DNA of 64,000 nt from Turbatrix aceti (lineage: Eukaryota > Nematoda > Chromadorea > Rhabditida > Panagrolaimidae): positions 8,580,718 through 8,644,717 of the forward strand of contig OZ017768.1 in the NCBI GenBank assembly GCA_963969345.1. The letters are read 5' to 3'. The notes beneath the pieces are model-generated. The model saw only the letters and a list, made by a program, of their open reading frames with translations, was not told the DNA's origin and made no database searches. The position numbers and the translations under genes were made by a program. Shown here piece by piece: positions 47,201-58,566 of the stretch (its first letter is position 1; each line of letters begins with the position of its first letter).

Positions 47201-49151
47201 CAATACATGGATAATTTGGCTCGTCTTGAAAATCGCTTTTGCAGTTTTTATGGCTTGGAGTATTCCAGGGCTGATAATGATGGCCTTCGACATTGCCATT
47301 AACATGAAAACGTATTTCCAAGCAGCGTTAGTAGTGATTGCCGCTGTGGGTACTATGCTATACTTCATCCAGTCTGTGAAAGCCAAATACGTAACGCAGA
47401 CTGGTCGAGAGAATCCACAAGAAAAACACGCAATGCTCATTGACTTCCACGCCAAGAACGTGGAAATGAAATCGAAATATAAACAAGAATGCAAATTGGC
47501 CGAAGTTGGTTATTTTCTGATTTTTAAAAACAATTTTTCATATCTCGTTTTAGGTCATCACATCATCCATTGTTTCTAAATTAGACCACGTTTTCCATAA
47601 TCCTAATACTTTTGCTGCCGAAGTGAACGATGCAAAAACGAATTTAATCAGTACGCTTCAGACATCAAAAGTTGGCCCGAGGCGATTTACAAAAAATGTT
47701 CAGTTGTTCTTGGATCAGCCTCACAATTGGCGTCTTTTCCGTGAAAATGTACGAAATATCTTAACACATATCAAATTGCCTTTGTGTAAGAGATATTACG
47801 CAACTTTGGAGAACAGAAGAACGCCTCGCGGATTTGACATCGATGGAGCATTGCGCGACACTCAAAAGCTCAATGCCGATCTGAAAATTAATTTCCCAGG
47901 CACCGAGAAACGTTTAGTGGGATCATTGTTAAGCAAGATTATTGAAGATGCCGGGGTTATCCTGCAAGAAGCCACTGAACAAACATCTGATAATAACGGC
48001 AAGTCTTCTGCATCTTTGATTGCACCCGGTGAAGATCCTGATCCAGGGAAAATGCCTGCTGAATTTGTGGTGCCCGGATCTGAAATTAATATTGATTCTG
48101 ACTCTGATTCCGACAACAATGTTGATTCTGACTCTGATTCTGATTCTGATGTTGATTCTGACTCTGATTCTGATTCTGATTCTGATGTTGATTCTGACTC
48201 TGATTCTGATTCTGATGTGGATGTTGACTCTAATTTGGACAACGACAGTCCGGCCAATTTCACGAAAGCTGTTGACGCATTCATAACTGCACTCTTCTCA
48301 AAGACCAAAGACGTCTACGAGATAGAATTAACCAACAACATTAGTAAGTCATTGTTGAATGCTTTCCAGAGATACATAAAAGCTGCAAATGACGTATCCG
48401 AAGCGCCTAAAGGATTCGCAGATTTTTTTAACCAAGCTGTGGATGAAAAAAACGACATTGAGAGCCGGAAGAAGCAGGTGACAAGTCATCAATCGATGGC
48501 ATATATTATAAACGACCTCCAAGAAGTTGTTCGTCTGAAGTACGCTAATCATCCGACTGAAGAATTGCTGAAAGTCATGATTCAATATGGCCATGCAATG
48601 GAGCCTAAAACCATGGAAAAATTAGTATACGCATTGCATCGAGTATTGAAACAATACATTGCCCCCCTAGACGTTCTGAGTGTTGTTCTCCACCTAAAAA
48701 ATGGTAATGTGGTTTTCAATACCAAGCCTATATCGTAAGTGTGTTTTTGGCATTTGAGTTTCATTCTATAAATTGTTTTTAACGTTAAAGAGACCGAACA
48801 AAACCATTCATTATCTCCCTCGACATTACCACCGAATATTTTTACATTTGCCAAGACGATTCTCGAAAAATTTTCAAAAACAAAAATGACGCAGATTATG
48901 TTGGCAGCTGTCTCTTTGAATCGATAGCTCAAAACAATCCTCAAGCTTCAGAGCTTGTCAAACAAGGAGCGGATGTGTTTCGAGAATTGTTGCTGCAGCA
49001 AATTTACGCAGAAGTTGTCCATGCTCCCGAATTTTACCAGAATAAATCCACTGCACTGTCACCATCCAATGCCAAAACAAAGTATTTAGATATTAGCCCT
49101 CAGCAAGTTTTTACAGCAGCAAAAAACAAGTTTACTTCGATGTTTTTTTAA
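38240..49151 (+). CDS. Giant protein with a complete SecA-type translocase motor
   Basis: Nine exons (38240-38279, 38332-38797, 38850-39844, 39898-40171, 40223-44389, 44451-44638, 44686-47504, 47554-48734, 48791-49151) sum to 10,491 bases, 3,496 residues, all with GT-AG introns of 47-62 bases. The N-terminal 330 residues are helical. Gly-rich collagen-like tracts follow (about 338-364, 384-404 and later), then about 1,100 unidentified residues. From about 1530 the protein follows bacterial SecA: Walker A NTGEGKS near 1556, LAQRD, Walker B VIVDEVDNML (DEVD 1663-1666), WSEGLQQCVQMKHG near 1878, LSGTLGS near 1917, ATNLAGRGTD at 2049-2058 and QAYGRAARCGD near 2087. SecA is the ATPase that pushes preproteins through the bacterial SecYEG channel; animals normally lack it. 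Hydrophobic segments lie at about 2882-2944. A Ser-Asp repeat runs about 3161-3212. The SecA zinc tail is missing. No signal peptide. A TTTGTTTCAG acceptor lies 36 bases before the ATG. Cellular role unknown. Confidence 0.88.
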
Positions 49152-49783
49152 ATATAATTTGTTTCTGACTTTCGATCGTGTTGCTGGAGTATTGTGGAAC
49201 CCAGGAAGGTGACATTGCGTTACACCTGTTTCAACAAAAGAACAACTGTAGATTAAGAGCTTTTTTTGATCAATTTTTACGATTTTTTAATTTTTTCTTT
49301 AAAAACAGTTTTCCAATAAGCAAATGTGCAAATTTGCATTATCCCGATCAAAAAATAAACTTTTTTATTGCTTTTCTGATGTTGATTACCGAATGCATAA
49401 AAAAAGAGAATTTGAAAACTGGCTAACCTTTATAAGCTTTTCGCATGCTCCAAAAAAACACCGTTGTCCGCTTTCACAAACTTTTGGGAGGAGGAGATCA
49501 TCTTTGTGGCTTGTCCATTCGAATGTCGGCAAAGAGAGAACGTGCACTGCAGTGTTGCTCCCAAAAAGTTCGGTACGTGCCGATGGCAGTAGAGCGATAC
49601 GCTCATCCTCGACGTAACCACCCGTATGGACCAAAGCGGCGCTGGTGTTTCCGAGAATCCGAGATGGAGCTTACCCTTTGTTTGGATTCAAAATCGTAAC
49701 CGTTGTCTGTGAGCAAGTTATCTTGACCACCATGTAACTTTTTCTACTTTTATTATTTTTTCAGCTTGTTAATAACAAAAACG
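49152..49783. other. Spacer with a weak dispersed repeat
   Basis: No gene. Sequence at about 49410-49740 shares spaced short matches in the same order with 58159-58470 (GAAAAC.GCTAAC.TTATAAGC, GGCTTGTCCATTCG, TTGGATTC.AAATCG.AACCG). This may be an old repeat or a non-coding RNA family, but the evidence is thin. Confidence 0.35.
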
Positions 49784-50743
49784 TCAAATAGACACAAATT
49801 TGTCCAAACACATGACGCCTAATTCAACGTCACATTGAGGATCCATGTTTTGTTTCTTCAACTGCCGTAACGCATGTAAACGGTCGTGGTACTTTTCTTT
49901 GTCCATTGGTTGGAAAACAAAGCGAAATGAACTTCTGGGGCCAAATCCGTGCTTAAAAACAGCATTCAGTAAAACATGTCCAAAAACGATAAAAACAAAT
50001 TAGTACCTTGTACAAATCCATCATAACGTTCAAATCCGCGTCAGGATCAACGCCGTAGAGCATCAGGTAATCCGAGATCGATAAGATCTGCACATATTTT
50101 TTCATTTCACTGAGTTGCATGATGATGCTAGTTGTGATGTCAAAATCGGTAATGAGCAGTCTGAAAAAACAATTGTTAGTTGCCATCAACTATAGAAAAC
50201 TTACATCATGGATTTGGCATCTTTGAAGACGTAGGAAAACTCTTCAAACGATGGACACGGTGTTACGGTGCAATTAAGTATTGAAAAAATAGAGCAATCG
50301 GGGAAGCAAAATTTCAGAAATTGTTCCTTTGACAGCGACACGGTGTGAAAGTAGACGTTTTCAGGGGGCAGCACAATGCGACTGAAAAGATCGGACAAGT
50401 CCCCGATCATGATGTTTTCGTCGTCGACATCCTCTTCGTAGGCAGCTCGGATTACGATAGCGAAAGGCGAGATGCGTTCAGTTGCACAGTAATCTGGATT
50501 GTAGAATACATCACCGAAGTCATCAACAATTAATTCCAGAACTTCAAAAAGCCGTCCGAACACGTTGTTGATCGTCGTCGATCCAGCACCGACTTCGTGC
50601 AGTTTTTGGAGAGCTTCAAAAGGAGCACAACTCAGTAGCAGGCGTTGAAGGGCGTAATCGAGAGCAGAATAGTCAATGTTGAAATCGGTTTCTGGAATTT
50701 TTGTGGTCGGAAGTTGTAGATATTCATCTAGATAACGTAGCAT
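49784..50743 (-). CDS. Unknown protein, cluster B
   Basis: Unrecognised gene of 286 residues. Exons 50743-50205, 50160-50007 and 49951-49784 join in frame. The start was chosen at MLRYLDEYLQ because an ACAG acceptor lies ten bases upstream, the same spacing as in the neighbouring MRPLS-family genes. The protein is Leu/Asp-rich with no signal peptide or membrane helix. Its PDYCATE and SDLFSRIVLPPENVYF segments recall the PPENF region of the MRPLS family, so it may be a distant cousin. A relic of the same gene lies at 20167 in cluster A. It is divergent from the MRPLS-family gene starting at 51072, about 330 bases away. Confidence 0.68.
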
Positions 50744-51071
50744 TCTACTTGCCTGTAACTCACGACAACGACAGGTTTCGAATAAGAAAATCGGAAAAAA
50801 TGAGCCACACAACTCTAATGCAAATCGCTAACATTTGATGACATTTTGAAAAACAAAACTCAGTTGTACTCGCACTAGCATAAGGAGCACTAAAGGAGCA
50901 CAACAGGGGGGAAGACTTTTTTCAGCTTGAATTTGAATAAAAATAAGGGGAGCATGAAAAATAATCAGAATATGCAAATTTGATCGAAATATGTTTTTTT
51001 GTTAAAAATGCATTATACGTTTTCGTGTTTCTTTCAATAAAATTTTTTTTTTGAATTTTAGTTGTACCGAG

Positions 51072-52286
51072 ATGCGTCCTTTGTCTTCTGCGTATCTCAA
51101 AGACGTGATCTGGGGTGTTATCAAAAAACATACCACGATTCCGGACGATGAATATGTAGATGACATAAAAAACCTGGTTTTGTGTTCTCCCGAGACTTCT
51201 TTCACATTTGACATTATTATGCGGAATATGAATGTCCACTGTGGTGACAACCTAACATCACTTGGCGTAAGTTTTATAGATTTGTTTTATTTTCACTACT
51301 TTTTGTTGTGATTTTTTAGGACGATAATAAGGACGTAGTATATTTCATCCGCTCCAATTGCTACTGGATCGCGCCTTTTATTAGAAATCTCGGAATTGCC
51401 AAAGAGTTTGACGACGCCACAATCCGGTTCTTTGAAAAAGTTTTTCGCTTCAAGAGTAAGTATTTTTGTTTTTTTTAAACAGTAAAATGATGATTTTTAG
51501 TTGTCGAGAAACTGTACCTGCGTTCCTTGAAGAAAGAATACTTTTCTCTGGAAGTGATTCAAAATTTGATTTCGATAACACGGAAACTCGATATCGACGA
51601 AGAATCGCTGGATCAAATTCCGAAATTTCTCCAACGCTGCGACACAATTTTTTTGTACTGTGATGTTTTCAATATGGAAAAGTTTTTTGGAGTAAGTTGT
51701 TATTTTCAAAAAAATTGACGCTTTATCAACACGTTTTTAGAATAACGTAAATTCGGATTCATCGGTTGCTCTGAACTGTTATTTTCGCAGTAGTATTGTA
51801 CACGCGGAGAATTGCATTGCAGCGTTGAACTCGTTCAAAGCTCAACTCCAACATATTCGGCATTTTTACATTTCAATGCTCCTCGATACGTCTCGCATCC
51901 GGAAAGTCATCGAGTGCTTGACTACGATTTTTCCAAATGTCGAGAACGTCTATATCGGCGTCGAATCATTGCACTGGTTTCCGGACCAATTTGGTGAAAA
52001 AATCTTTCAGGTCTTGAAACACGAATCTGACTGTGTTACGGATGTTCTGCTCAAAACCCCGCAGACAACCAAAGCCAACTTGGTTTTCGTAATGACAAAC
52101 ACTGCATTTGACAAATACCGGTATCACTTCAATTCATTTTGGCCGCTGGAGGATTTTATTCCGTCAGAAGATTTTATCATCACGGCAAGTGCCGGGCTGC
52201 GAACGATCACCAATCGTAAAACGAAGATCAAGGAAAACGTGGAATTTCGGTATCGATTCCATGTCGTCGTGGGCGAGGACGGTTGA
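51072..52286 (+). CDS. MRPLS-family protein of unknown function, member 2
   Basis: Exons 51072-51266, 51320-51455, 51501-51691 and 51741-52286 give 355 residues, with intron phases 0, 1, 0. It shares MRPLSSAYLKD, WIAPFIRNL, SLEVIQNLISITRKL, LNSFKAQLQHIRHFY and PSEDFIIT with the other members. It stops after VEFRYRFHVVV with no acidic tail. A splice acceptor (AATTTTAG) lies about ten bases before the ATG. No known domain recognised. Its neighbours are the divergent gene at 49784 and member 3 at 53111. Confidence 0.8.
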
Positions 52287-52407
52287 TGCATCTGACTCCG
52301 ATGATTACGATATCTGATGATTTCAATTGAGTATTCATGTTTTTTATTGAATGTGGCAATAAAAGCGTTGTGGAATTTTTGTACGATTTTTGAAAGTCTG
52401 TCGAGAC

Positions 52408-52602
52408 CATGGCATAAAATTCGGCCGCGCGGCCGGCCTGAGTTTTTTTAGGCCGGCCGGTAAAGGAGGAAAAATAAATTTCAGGTCATTTTTTTCGACC
52501 AAAAGCATGATTTTCGAACATTTTTGTATTGCATTCATCAATGTTCGGCCTGAAAATTTAGGCCAGCCGGCGGCCTGATTTTGAGGCCGGTTTTATGCCT
52601 TG
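52408..52602. mobile_element. hAT-like MITE inserted next to a tRNA-Asp relic
   Basis: Terminal inverted repeats CATGGCATAAAA / TTTTATGCCTTG (one mismatch) and flanking 8-base duplications GTCGAGAC (52400-52407 and 52603-52610). The 195-base interior is rich in GGCCGGCC palindromes. No coding capacity. Confidence 0.88.
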
Positions 52603-52640
52603 GTCGAGACCCGGTTTGATTTCCGGTTGGAGAGGTTACG
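52603..52640 (+). pseudogene. tRNA-Asp 3'-half relic
   Basis: GAGACCCGGTTTGATTTCCG followed by GTTGGAGAGGTTACGTTTTTG matches the T arm, acceptor 3' strand and downstream flank of the three intact tRNA-Asp genes (GAGACCCGGGTTCGATTCCC, then GGCCGGAGAGG and TTACATTTTTG), with several mismatches. The 5' half is not recognisable. Confidence 0.7.
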
Positions 52641-53110
52641 TTTTTGTCAAAAGCAGGGTTCGCAACGGGCTGACCGGGGTCTTTCATAGACCGGGCCACG
52701 TCGATTGGTTTTTCTGAACCGGGTAGTAAAATAAAACAAAACTAAATACTTTACACAAAAGCTATGAAAAAATTTGTAAAAAAACCCGCATGTAATCAAT
52801 TATCAACGGCTTTCGCTGAACGTAATACTTTTTTGTTTTCTTTGGCGCTTCCCAAAGCGAAAATTGGACTTGATTTTGTGTTCCTATTCTTTCCTCTCGT
52901 TTTCCTTGTTTTTTGTTGACTTGCAATGTCAATTTTTTCTTGAATCACATTTCTATGCCTAAATTTTATCTTTTTAGAAAGTGCTTCACATCAGTCCTGC
53001 TTTGTTTTCATTTTTACGAGACCGGGATTCTTTTTTTCTGTGCCAGTGCCCAAAAATTCGTTTTTTGTCTGTTTCACGTTGTTGTTTTTTTTTATTCCAG
53101 GCAAATCAAA

Positions 53111-54530
53111 ATGCGTCCTTTGTCTGCTACGTATGCCAAAGATCTGATTTTCAATATGATCGTCTACGATTGTGCCAGCATTTCTACCAAAAATCTGATT
53201 CTGTCGTCACAGGAAATGACCCACACGTTTGGCATTTTTATGGAGGGCATTTTTCTCAGCTACGGTGATGTTTATGTCTGTCTCATGGTAAATTCTTTTC
53301 ATACTTTTTTTTTGAATGTGCTTATGTATTTATTTTTAGATAAAAAAGGGTGAGGAGATCAGCATGCATTATACCTCCAGTCAGAGCACCTGGATGATCC
53401 CTTTTGTCAGAAGACTTTTGATTGAATGCGATCCTGATGCCGCTGCCATCAGCTTTTTTGAAAAAGTGTACCACGCCAACAGTATGTTTTTTTCGTTGTA
53501 AAATTTTTTTGAATGATAGTTTTTTTAGAACTCGTAACTCTGGACTTGTTTTTTTTGAAAGAGAAGTACAATTCGTTGGAAGTGATTAAAAATCTGATGT
53601 CGATCACCCGTAGGCTGGCAGTCAATGCTAGCTCCCTGTACCAAATCAAAGCCGTTCTTCCGCGCTTCGAAACAATTTTTTTCGGTGGAAAAGATTACCA
53701 TCATTTTGAATTTGAACCTTTCGCAGTGAGTTTTGTTTATTTTGTTCTGAGATGTTTTTAAATCTGTAACAAAATTGTTCGATGTTTTTCAGCATATCTG
53801 GAATGCGGATTCATCGACTGCACTGGAGTTCTACTGCAAGGACCCGTCATCGGCGAATCCCTTTATCAATGCGTTGGTTGCGTACAGAAATGAACTCCGA
53901 CAAGTGCGTCGCGTCTACTTCGTGTGGAAACATCGTAACGCGTCATATAACGATCAACGGAATTTCGAGCGGCTACTCAGTTGTCTGACAACGTGCTACC
54001 CGACTGTCGAGGACGTCTATATTGGAGTTGAGGCTTCGGCGGCGGGTCCAATCAGACACAGCGCTGAAAATGACTGGTATTCGCAAAAATCAGATTTTGA
54101 TTGGATGGCCGAAACTCTGGGCACACTCCCACCGCAAATCAAAGCCAAAGCGTTTTTCGTTGTAAAATCAAAGTGTCACGCCGACCCCGTTACTTCGCTT
54201 GAACGTCGTTTTCCACCGGAAAACTTTGCTATCACGACAGGTGACCAGTTGTGGACAGTTGTCAATCGTCAAAAAAAGCTGACGGAAAACGTGGAATATT
54301 TTTACCAACATGATGTCAAACGGTTGGACGTTGATATCGGCGATTATGATTATCCAAACTTTTCCCTCTCGACCGATGACAGCTCGGATGACGACGAGGA
54401 CATGGAAGATGACGATGAGGACTCTGATATGGAAATTGGCTATTTTGAAAATGACGACGATGACGACTCTGATATGGAAATGGACGATTTTGAAAATGAC
54501 GACGATGACTCGGATATTGCGGATGAATGA
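53111..54530 (+). CDS. MRPLS-family protein of unknown function, member 3
   Basis: Exons 53111-53287, 53340-53481, 53529-53725 and 53793-54530 give 417 residues, the longest member, with the same intron phases 0, 1, 0. Family blocks: MRPLSATYAKDL, WMIPFVRRL, SLEVIKNLMSITRRL, RNELRQVRRVYF, YPTVEDVYIGVE, FPPENFAIT. The last 50 residues are an Asp/Glu tail with duplicated DSDME units, resembling the tail of member 1. A TTATTCCAG acceptor precedes the ATG by ten bases. Intracellular by absence of signal peptide; function unknown. Confidence 0.8.
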
Positions 54531-55110
54531 TAAAAATGATTGGTGTAGGTTTTCTGATTGAAATTATGTATAAAAATAATTTGAATTGAGTATCCATGTT
54601 TTTTTATTGAATGTAACAGTACTTTTTGAATTGAATGTAACTTTGTGATGAATTTTTTTTGTAAAAGCGTTTTCCCGCCATTTGACGAATATTACGGATT
54701 TCGAATACATGTATTTGTAAAAATATCCTGAATTGTGTGTCTAATTAAATTGTGAATCAATAGACTGGACTGTCAGCGGCTTTCTTCACGATTACGGGCG
54801 TTGTTCGTCAAGCCTACGACGGAACGCAAACAGCTCCGTCCTTGCACTTTATCGCAAAGGAGTTCAGTGGTGCAGTTCTTCTTTCAACCGTTCGAGAACA
54901 CCCTTTTTTGTTATCGGTCGGTTAATAAAGCGAAACTTAGGAACTTAGGGAGGAACGGAAAGGATTATCCAATTATCCATTGTCCCCGACTGAATCTGTC
55001 CCCTCCCCCGACAACCTCTGCCCCCGACTGCCCCCGTCCCCGACCCGATACGTGGGAGGTTGCATCCCTAATATAGACTGCTCATCCACCTTGAGTGTAC
55101 ATAATTAGAA

Positions 55111-55139
55111 GTGCCGTGCCCCTTTTGAGGGCACGGCAC
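55111..55139. repeat. Hairpin at the edge of the second chemoreceptor copy
   Basis: Same stem-loop as at 13832-13860. Here two further A-T pairs extend the stem to 13. Confidence 0.8.
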
Positions 55140-55247
55140 TTTCTAGTACTTACCTTGTTTTAATTAAATTTTAATTAAAAAAAGAGTACTAAAATTCACA
55201 ATTTGACTCATTTATTCAGTCATTCTTTTGTTTTTCACGCCCACGGA

Positions 55248-56312
55248 ATGACAACGTTTTTTGCAACAGATAAATGTTTATTTGGCAAAAATGGAACGGT
55301 TGATACGTTTCAAACTCCCTCTTTGGCGCCTGTTCTGCCGTACTTTGTCGTACTTTTAACTATCACGGCTTCAAGTTTTGTTGGTAACTCATTTTTACTT
55401 TACGTCATGATTAAGGTAGGTTTGCCATTTTCATTGGTTTCAACCTAAAAAAGTAATACCTTTCAGTGTCGCAAAAACACAAAAAAGTCACCTTTTTTAA
55501 TGATCTCCACCAGCATGATTGTTTCAAATTTAATTTTGTCATTTTGCGCAACAACATTAAACTTTAGCATCATTTTTCTGCCACAACAAATTGTCCTTTA
55601 CCGAATCAACCTTTTGGGATACAATGGTTCCATTTTTTTCGAGGTTCTGTTAACCATCAATCGACTGACAATTTTTTTTGCACCCAAGATGCTAAATCAA
55701 TGGTTGTTTTCGAATCAAAATACGGTGAAATGGATTCTTGTTTTTGGACTTTGTTCAGTTTACAAGTACGTTAGTGCGGTCATCAATGGGTGTAGTTCGT
55801 GTGCACGATTATCAAAAGTGAAGTTTGTTGGTGATTGTATTAGAAACGTCCCCTTTACAAATATTGTAAGAATCTTTTTTTTGAATGTACAGAATTTCAT
55901 TGGACCCGATTTTCAGTTGCAAAATTTCCGTCAGTTTAACAAGTACTTTCTGTCCGTCAGCTACTTGTGCATTTTTGTAGAAATTAAATTTCGTGTCGTT
56001 CAGTACATCAAAAATTGTGGGCAAATACAAGAAACGATGGTGGTTCGTCGTAAGCAAGATATCATGATTGCGATTCAGTGCTTTTTCATGGCCACACTCG
56101 ACGTTGTCGAATCCACATTGCTTAGTGCTAACAACTTACCCGACACTAGGATTTTCAATTTTATTGGAATAACAGCATTTGTATCAAGACCATTTTTCCT
56201 ATTCATATCCATGATTGCTTTCAACTCAACCATTCGAGCCATGGCTAGGGATTGTCTGCCTCAGTGGTGTCGAAGGAATAAAACTATTTTTGTCAGAACT
56301 GTGCACCCTTAA
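55248..56312 (+). CDS. Nematode seven-transmembrane chemoreceptor (copy 2)
   Basis: Almost identical to the gene at 13952. Exons 55248-55415 and 55467-56312 give 337 residues, or 320 if the in-frame 51-base intron at 55866-55916 is removed. Differences are few: at the second-exon start MISTSMIV against MISTCMIV, and FGLCSVYKYVSAV against FGLLSVYKYVCAV. Both copies are intact and share the hairpin about 110 bases upstream. This is a recent duplication or a gene-conversion pair. Likely a membrane chemoreceptor, ligand unknown. Confidence 0.82.
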
Positions 56313-56581
56313 AATTGTGCTCAGATTTTTGTTTTGCTAACATAAATAAACATACATAATTAAATATCTGAATCAGTCGGGTCGCTTCTGATGTGAGTAT
56401 TCAAAGCATCAGGGGAAAAGATAATTTGAATATGTACCTAGAAGCGGCAGTGTGATCGATTGAGACACGCTTTTAGTCACGCATAGCATTTCTCCGGGAC
56501 AACGTTCATTCGCGCACACGCACTGCCGTGCATTTCTGATTGGAGAAAGTCTATTCGTCGAATACGCCGCTGCCATCCATT

Positions 56582-57406
56582 ATGGGCAACACGTGAGTTT
56601 GACGGCACGACAAGCTATAGGTTAAGTCAGAAAGTTATTTTTAGCAACCAACCTGTGCGTAAGAAATCCGAAAAGGGAAACAGAGGAAGTAACACCAAGA
56701 TCACAAATCATGCAGCCTTCAACCACTTTGAAGCACCCAATTTGCCGTCGCCGGTCGGCGACGGACACAGTCCATCGCTCGAAAACAAACGACGTCACAG
56801 GAGAAAGCGATCTGTAAGTATTTTGCAAAAAATATTTTATACCATCAAATTTTTGAATTTTCGGTTGACAAGACGCAAGCTGCGGAAGAAGACGACAAAA
56901 TCGTCGATACCGCCACCCCCAGAAGCAACGAGCAACACACGCCGAAAGCAGTTGGGAAATCCAACGAGGTTCTCGGAAAAAGCACGGAAGTCAAAAAGAA
57001 AGGCGACGATGAAACAATGTTCGAGCGCGTCAACGCCAAAAAACGTCCCGCACGCTCCAGGAAGGGCACTGGCTCGAGTAGCAAAAATCGCACGCGCAAG
57101 ACCGAGACCGAAGAGGGTTCGACTCCACTTGCATCCTGCTCGGAAGACGAGGCTGAAGGTACAGGCACCGGTACAAACACCGGTAATCGCAGCGAAGGCG
57201 CTTCTGAAGCCGACAAAAGCCGACAAGACCGATACGAGAATCCGATGGCGGTCCGACGCGCCGGCTCTACAGAAAAAGTGAATGTGGATACTATCCCCAC
57301 GGCCATACGTGGCTTTCCCAAGATGCCCGCCAAGCGGTCACCTGGCATCATGCCGGATGACAATGTCCCGACCGCCATCCAGCCTCCCCGACCTCAAACC
57401 AAATGA
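56582..57406 (+). CDS. Small disordered protein with possible N-myristoylation site
   Basis: Exons 56582-56592, 56645-56813 and 56873-57406 join in frame to 237 residues. The first exon encodes only MGNT. After Met removal Gly2 with Asn3 and Thr4 is a plausible N-myristoylation signal, and the nearby basic clusters (RKKSEKGNR, KRRHRRKRS) would support membrane binding. The rest is low-complexity, rich in Lys, Arg, Glu, Ser and Thr, with RPARSRKGTGSSS and GTGTGTNTG. The C-terminus repeats an N-P-T-A-I motif (DTIPTAIRGFP, DNVPTAIQPP). No folded domain recognised. GC-richer codon use than its flanks supports a real gene. Confidence 0.68.
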
Positions 57407-58566
57407 TCCGGCTATATTTTTGGCTAAGAATACATAAAAATATACGATTTTTAAATATAATATTTGAAGCATAGTGTTAGCGCGGTGACTTTGGTGGATC
57501 GAGATTTAACAGCAGACTGCAAAGTTTGAATCCTTTGTTTCTGCTGCTGACTATAGAAAATTTGTTGTTGATCTTGTTATCAGACTCTGTTGATACGTAC
57601 AGATAAAAAAATTTAACTTACTTAGGCGATTGATGTATTCTGCAAAGTATCCGTATACGGAGAGACAATTTCAAGTGAATTGAGTTTAACCCACATATTT
57701 GTACCATATCAAGATATGGTATAAAAACTCACATATTTATACCATATGTGTATAAAAACTCACATATTTATACCATATGTGTATAAAAATATGGACTTTA
57801 TTGACTTTATGTATAGAAATTAACGTGCAAAATTACAAATGCAAAAGATAACAAATTCAAAAATGATTTTAAAAACGCGTTTGCAGTTTTGAATAAAGAA
57901 ATTAATATGCAAAATTGCAATCTTTATCACTCCAACTCCATTTACAGTTATCCAACGTACAGGAAAAACATTTCATAAATGAAATGAAATGAAATGTTTT
58001 TCGTGTTCGTCTATAATTCAAACATCTGTCTACGTTTGTCTACGCCTTGCTTGCGTCACATTTTTGGCGCCATTTTTCCAATATTTTCGTACAATAAAAA
58101 TAGACGTTTTCTCTGACTCTCTGCCATTGTACACCGGACGCCTGCAGAACCCGAATTTGAAAACACGCTAACACTTATAAGCCCGACAACCGCAGTGTAA
58201 CGCACCGTGGTCCGATCGCAGACTTTGGAAGATGTAATGGCTTGTCCATCCGTTCCGAGTTCGAAGAAGTATAAAAACAGTGTAACCTAAACGTAAACCG
58301 CTGGGTTAAAACAGAGACTTGGGAAAGCACAGCAGGAAATGAAACTGCTGGTGAAAAAACCAAGAGATAAAAGTCATCAGTGCATTGATGCATCGCAATA
58401 AGAGAGACAACATCTTGCTTGGATTCGGAATCGCAACCGGAGTATGCAATTAACTTTGACCACGAATTCTTTTATTTGTCAAAAAAATGGACAATGAAAA
58501 TATCAACAGAAAAATTTGGTTCGGTAGATATGTAAAAAATAGACATTCATAGAGTTTTCAAGAGGT
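57407..58566. other. Intergenic region with a short tandem repeat
   Basis: No gene found. 57690-57792 contains about three units of ACCATATGTGTATAAAAACT / CACATATTTAT, a short palindromic tandem repeat. 58159-58470 is weakly similar to 49410-49740. Confidence 0.5.

Noticed and set aside
38240..49151. Bacterial contamination as the source of the SecA-like gene
   Set aside because: Eight canonical short introns, eukaryotic gene size, base composition like its neighbours and a nematode retrotransposon fragment directly upstream argue against it.
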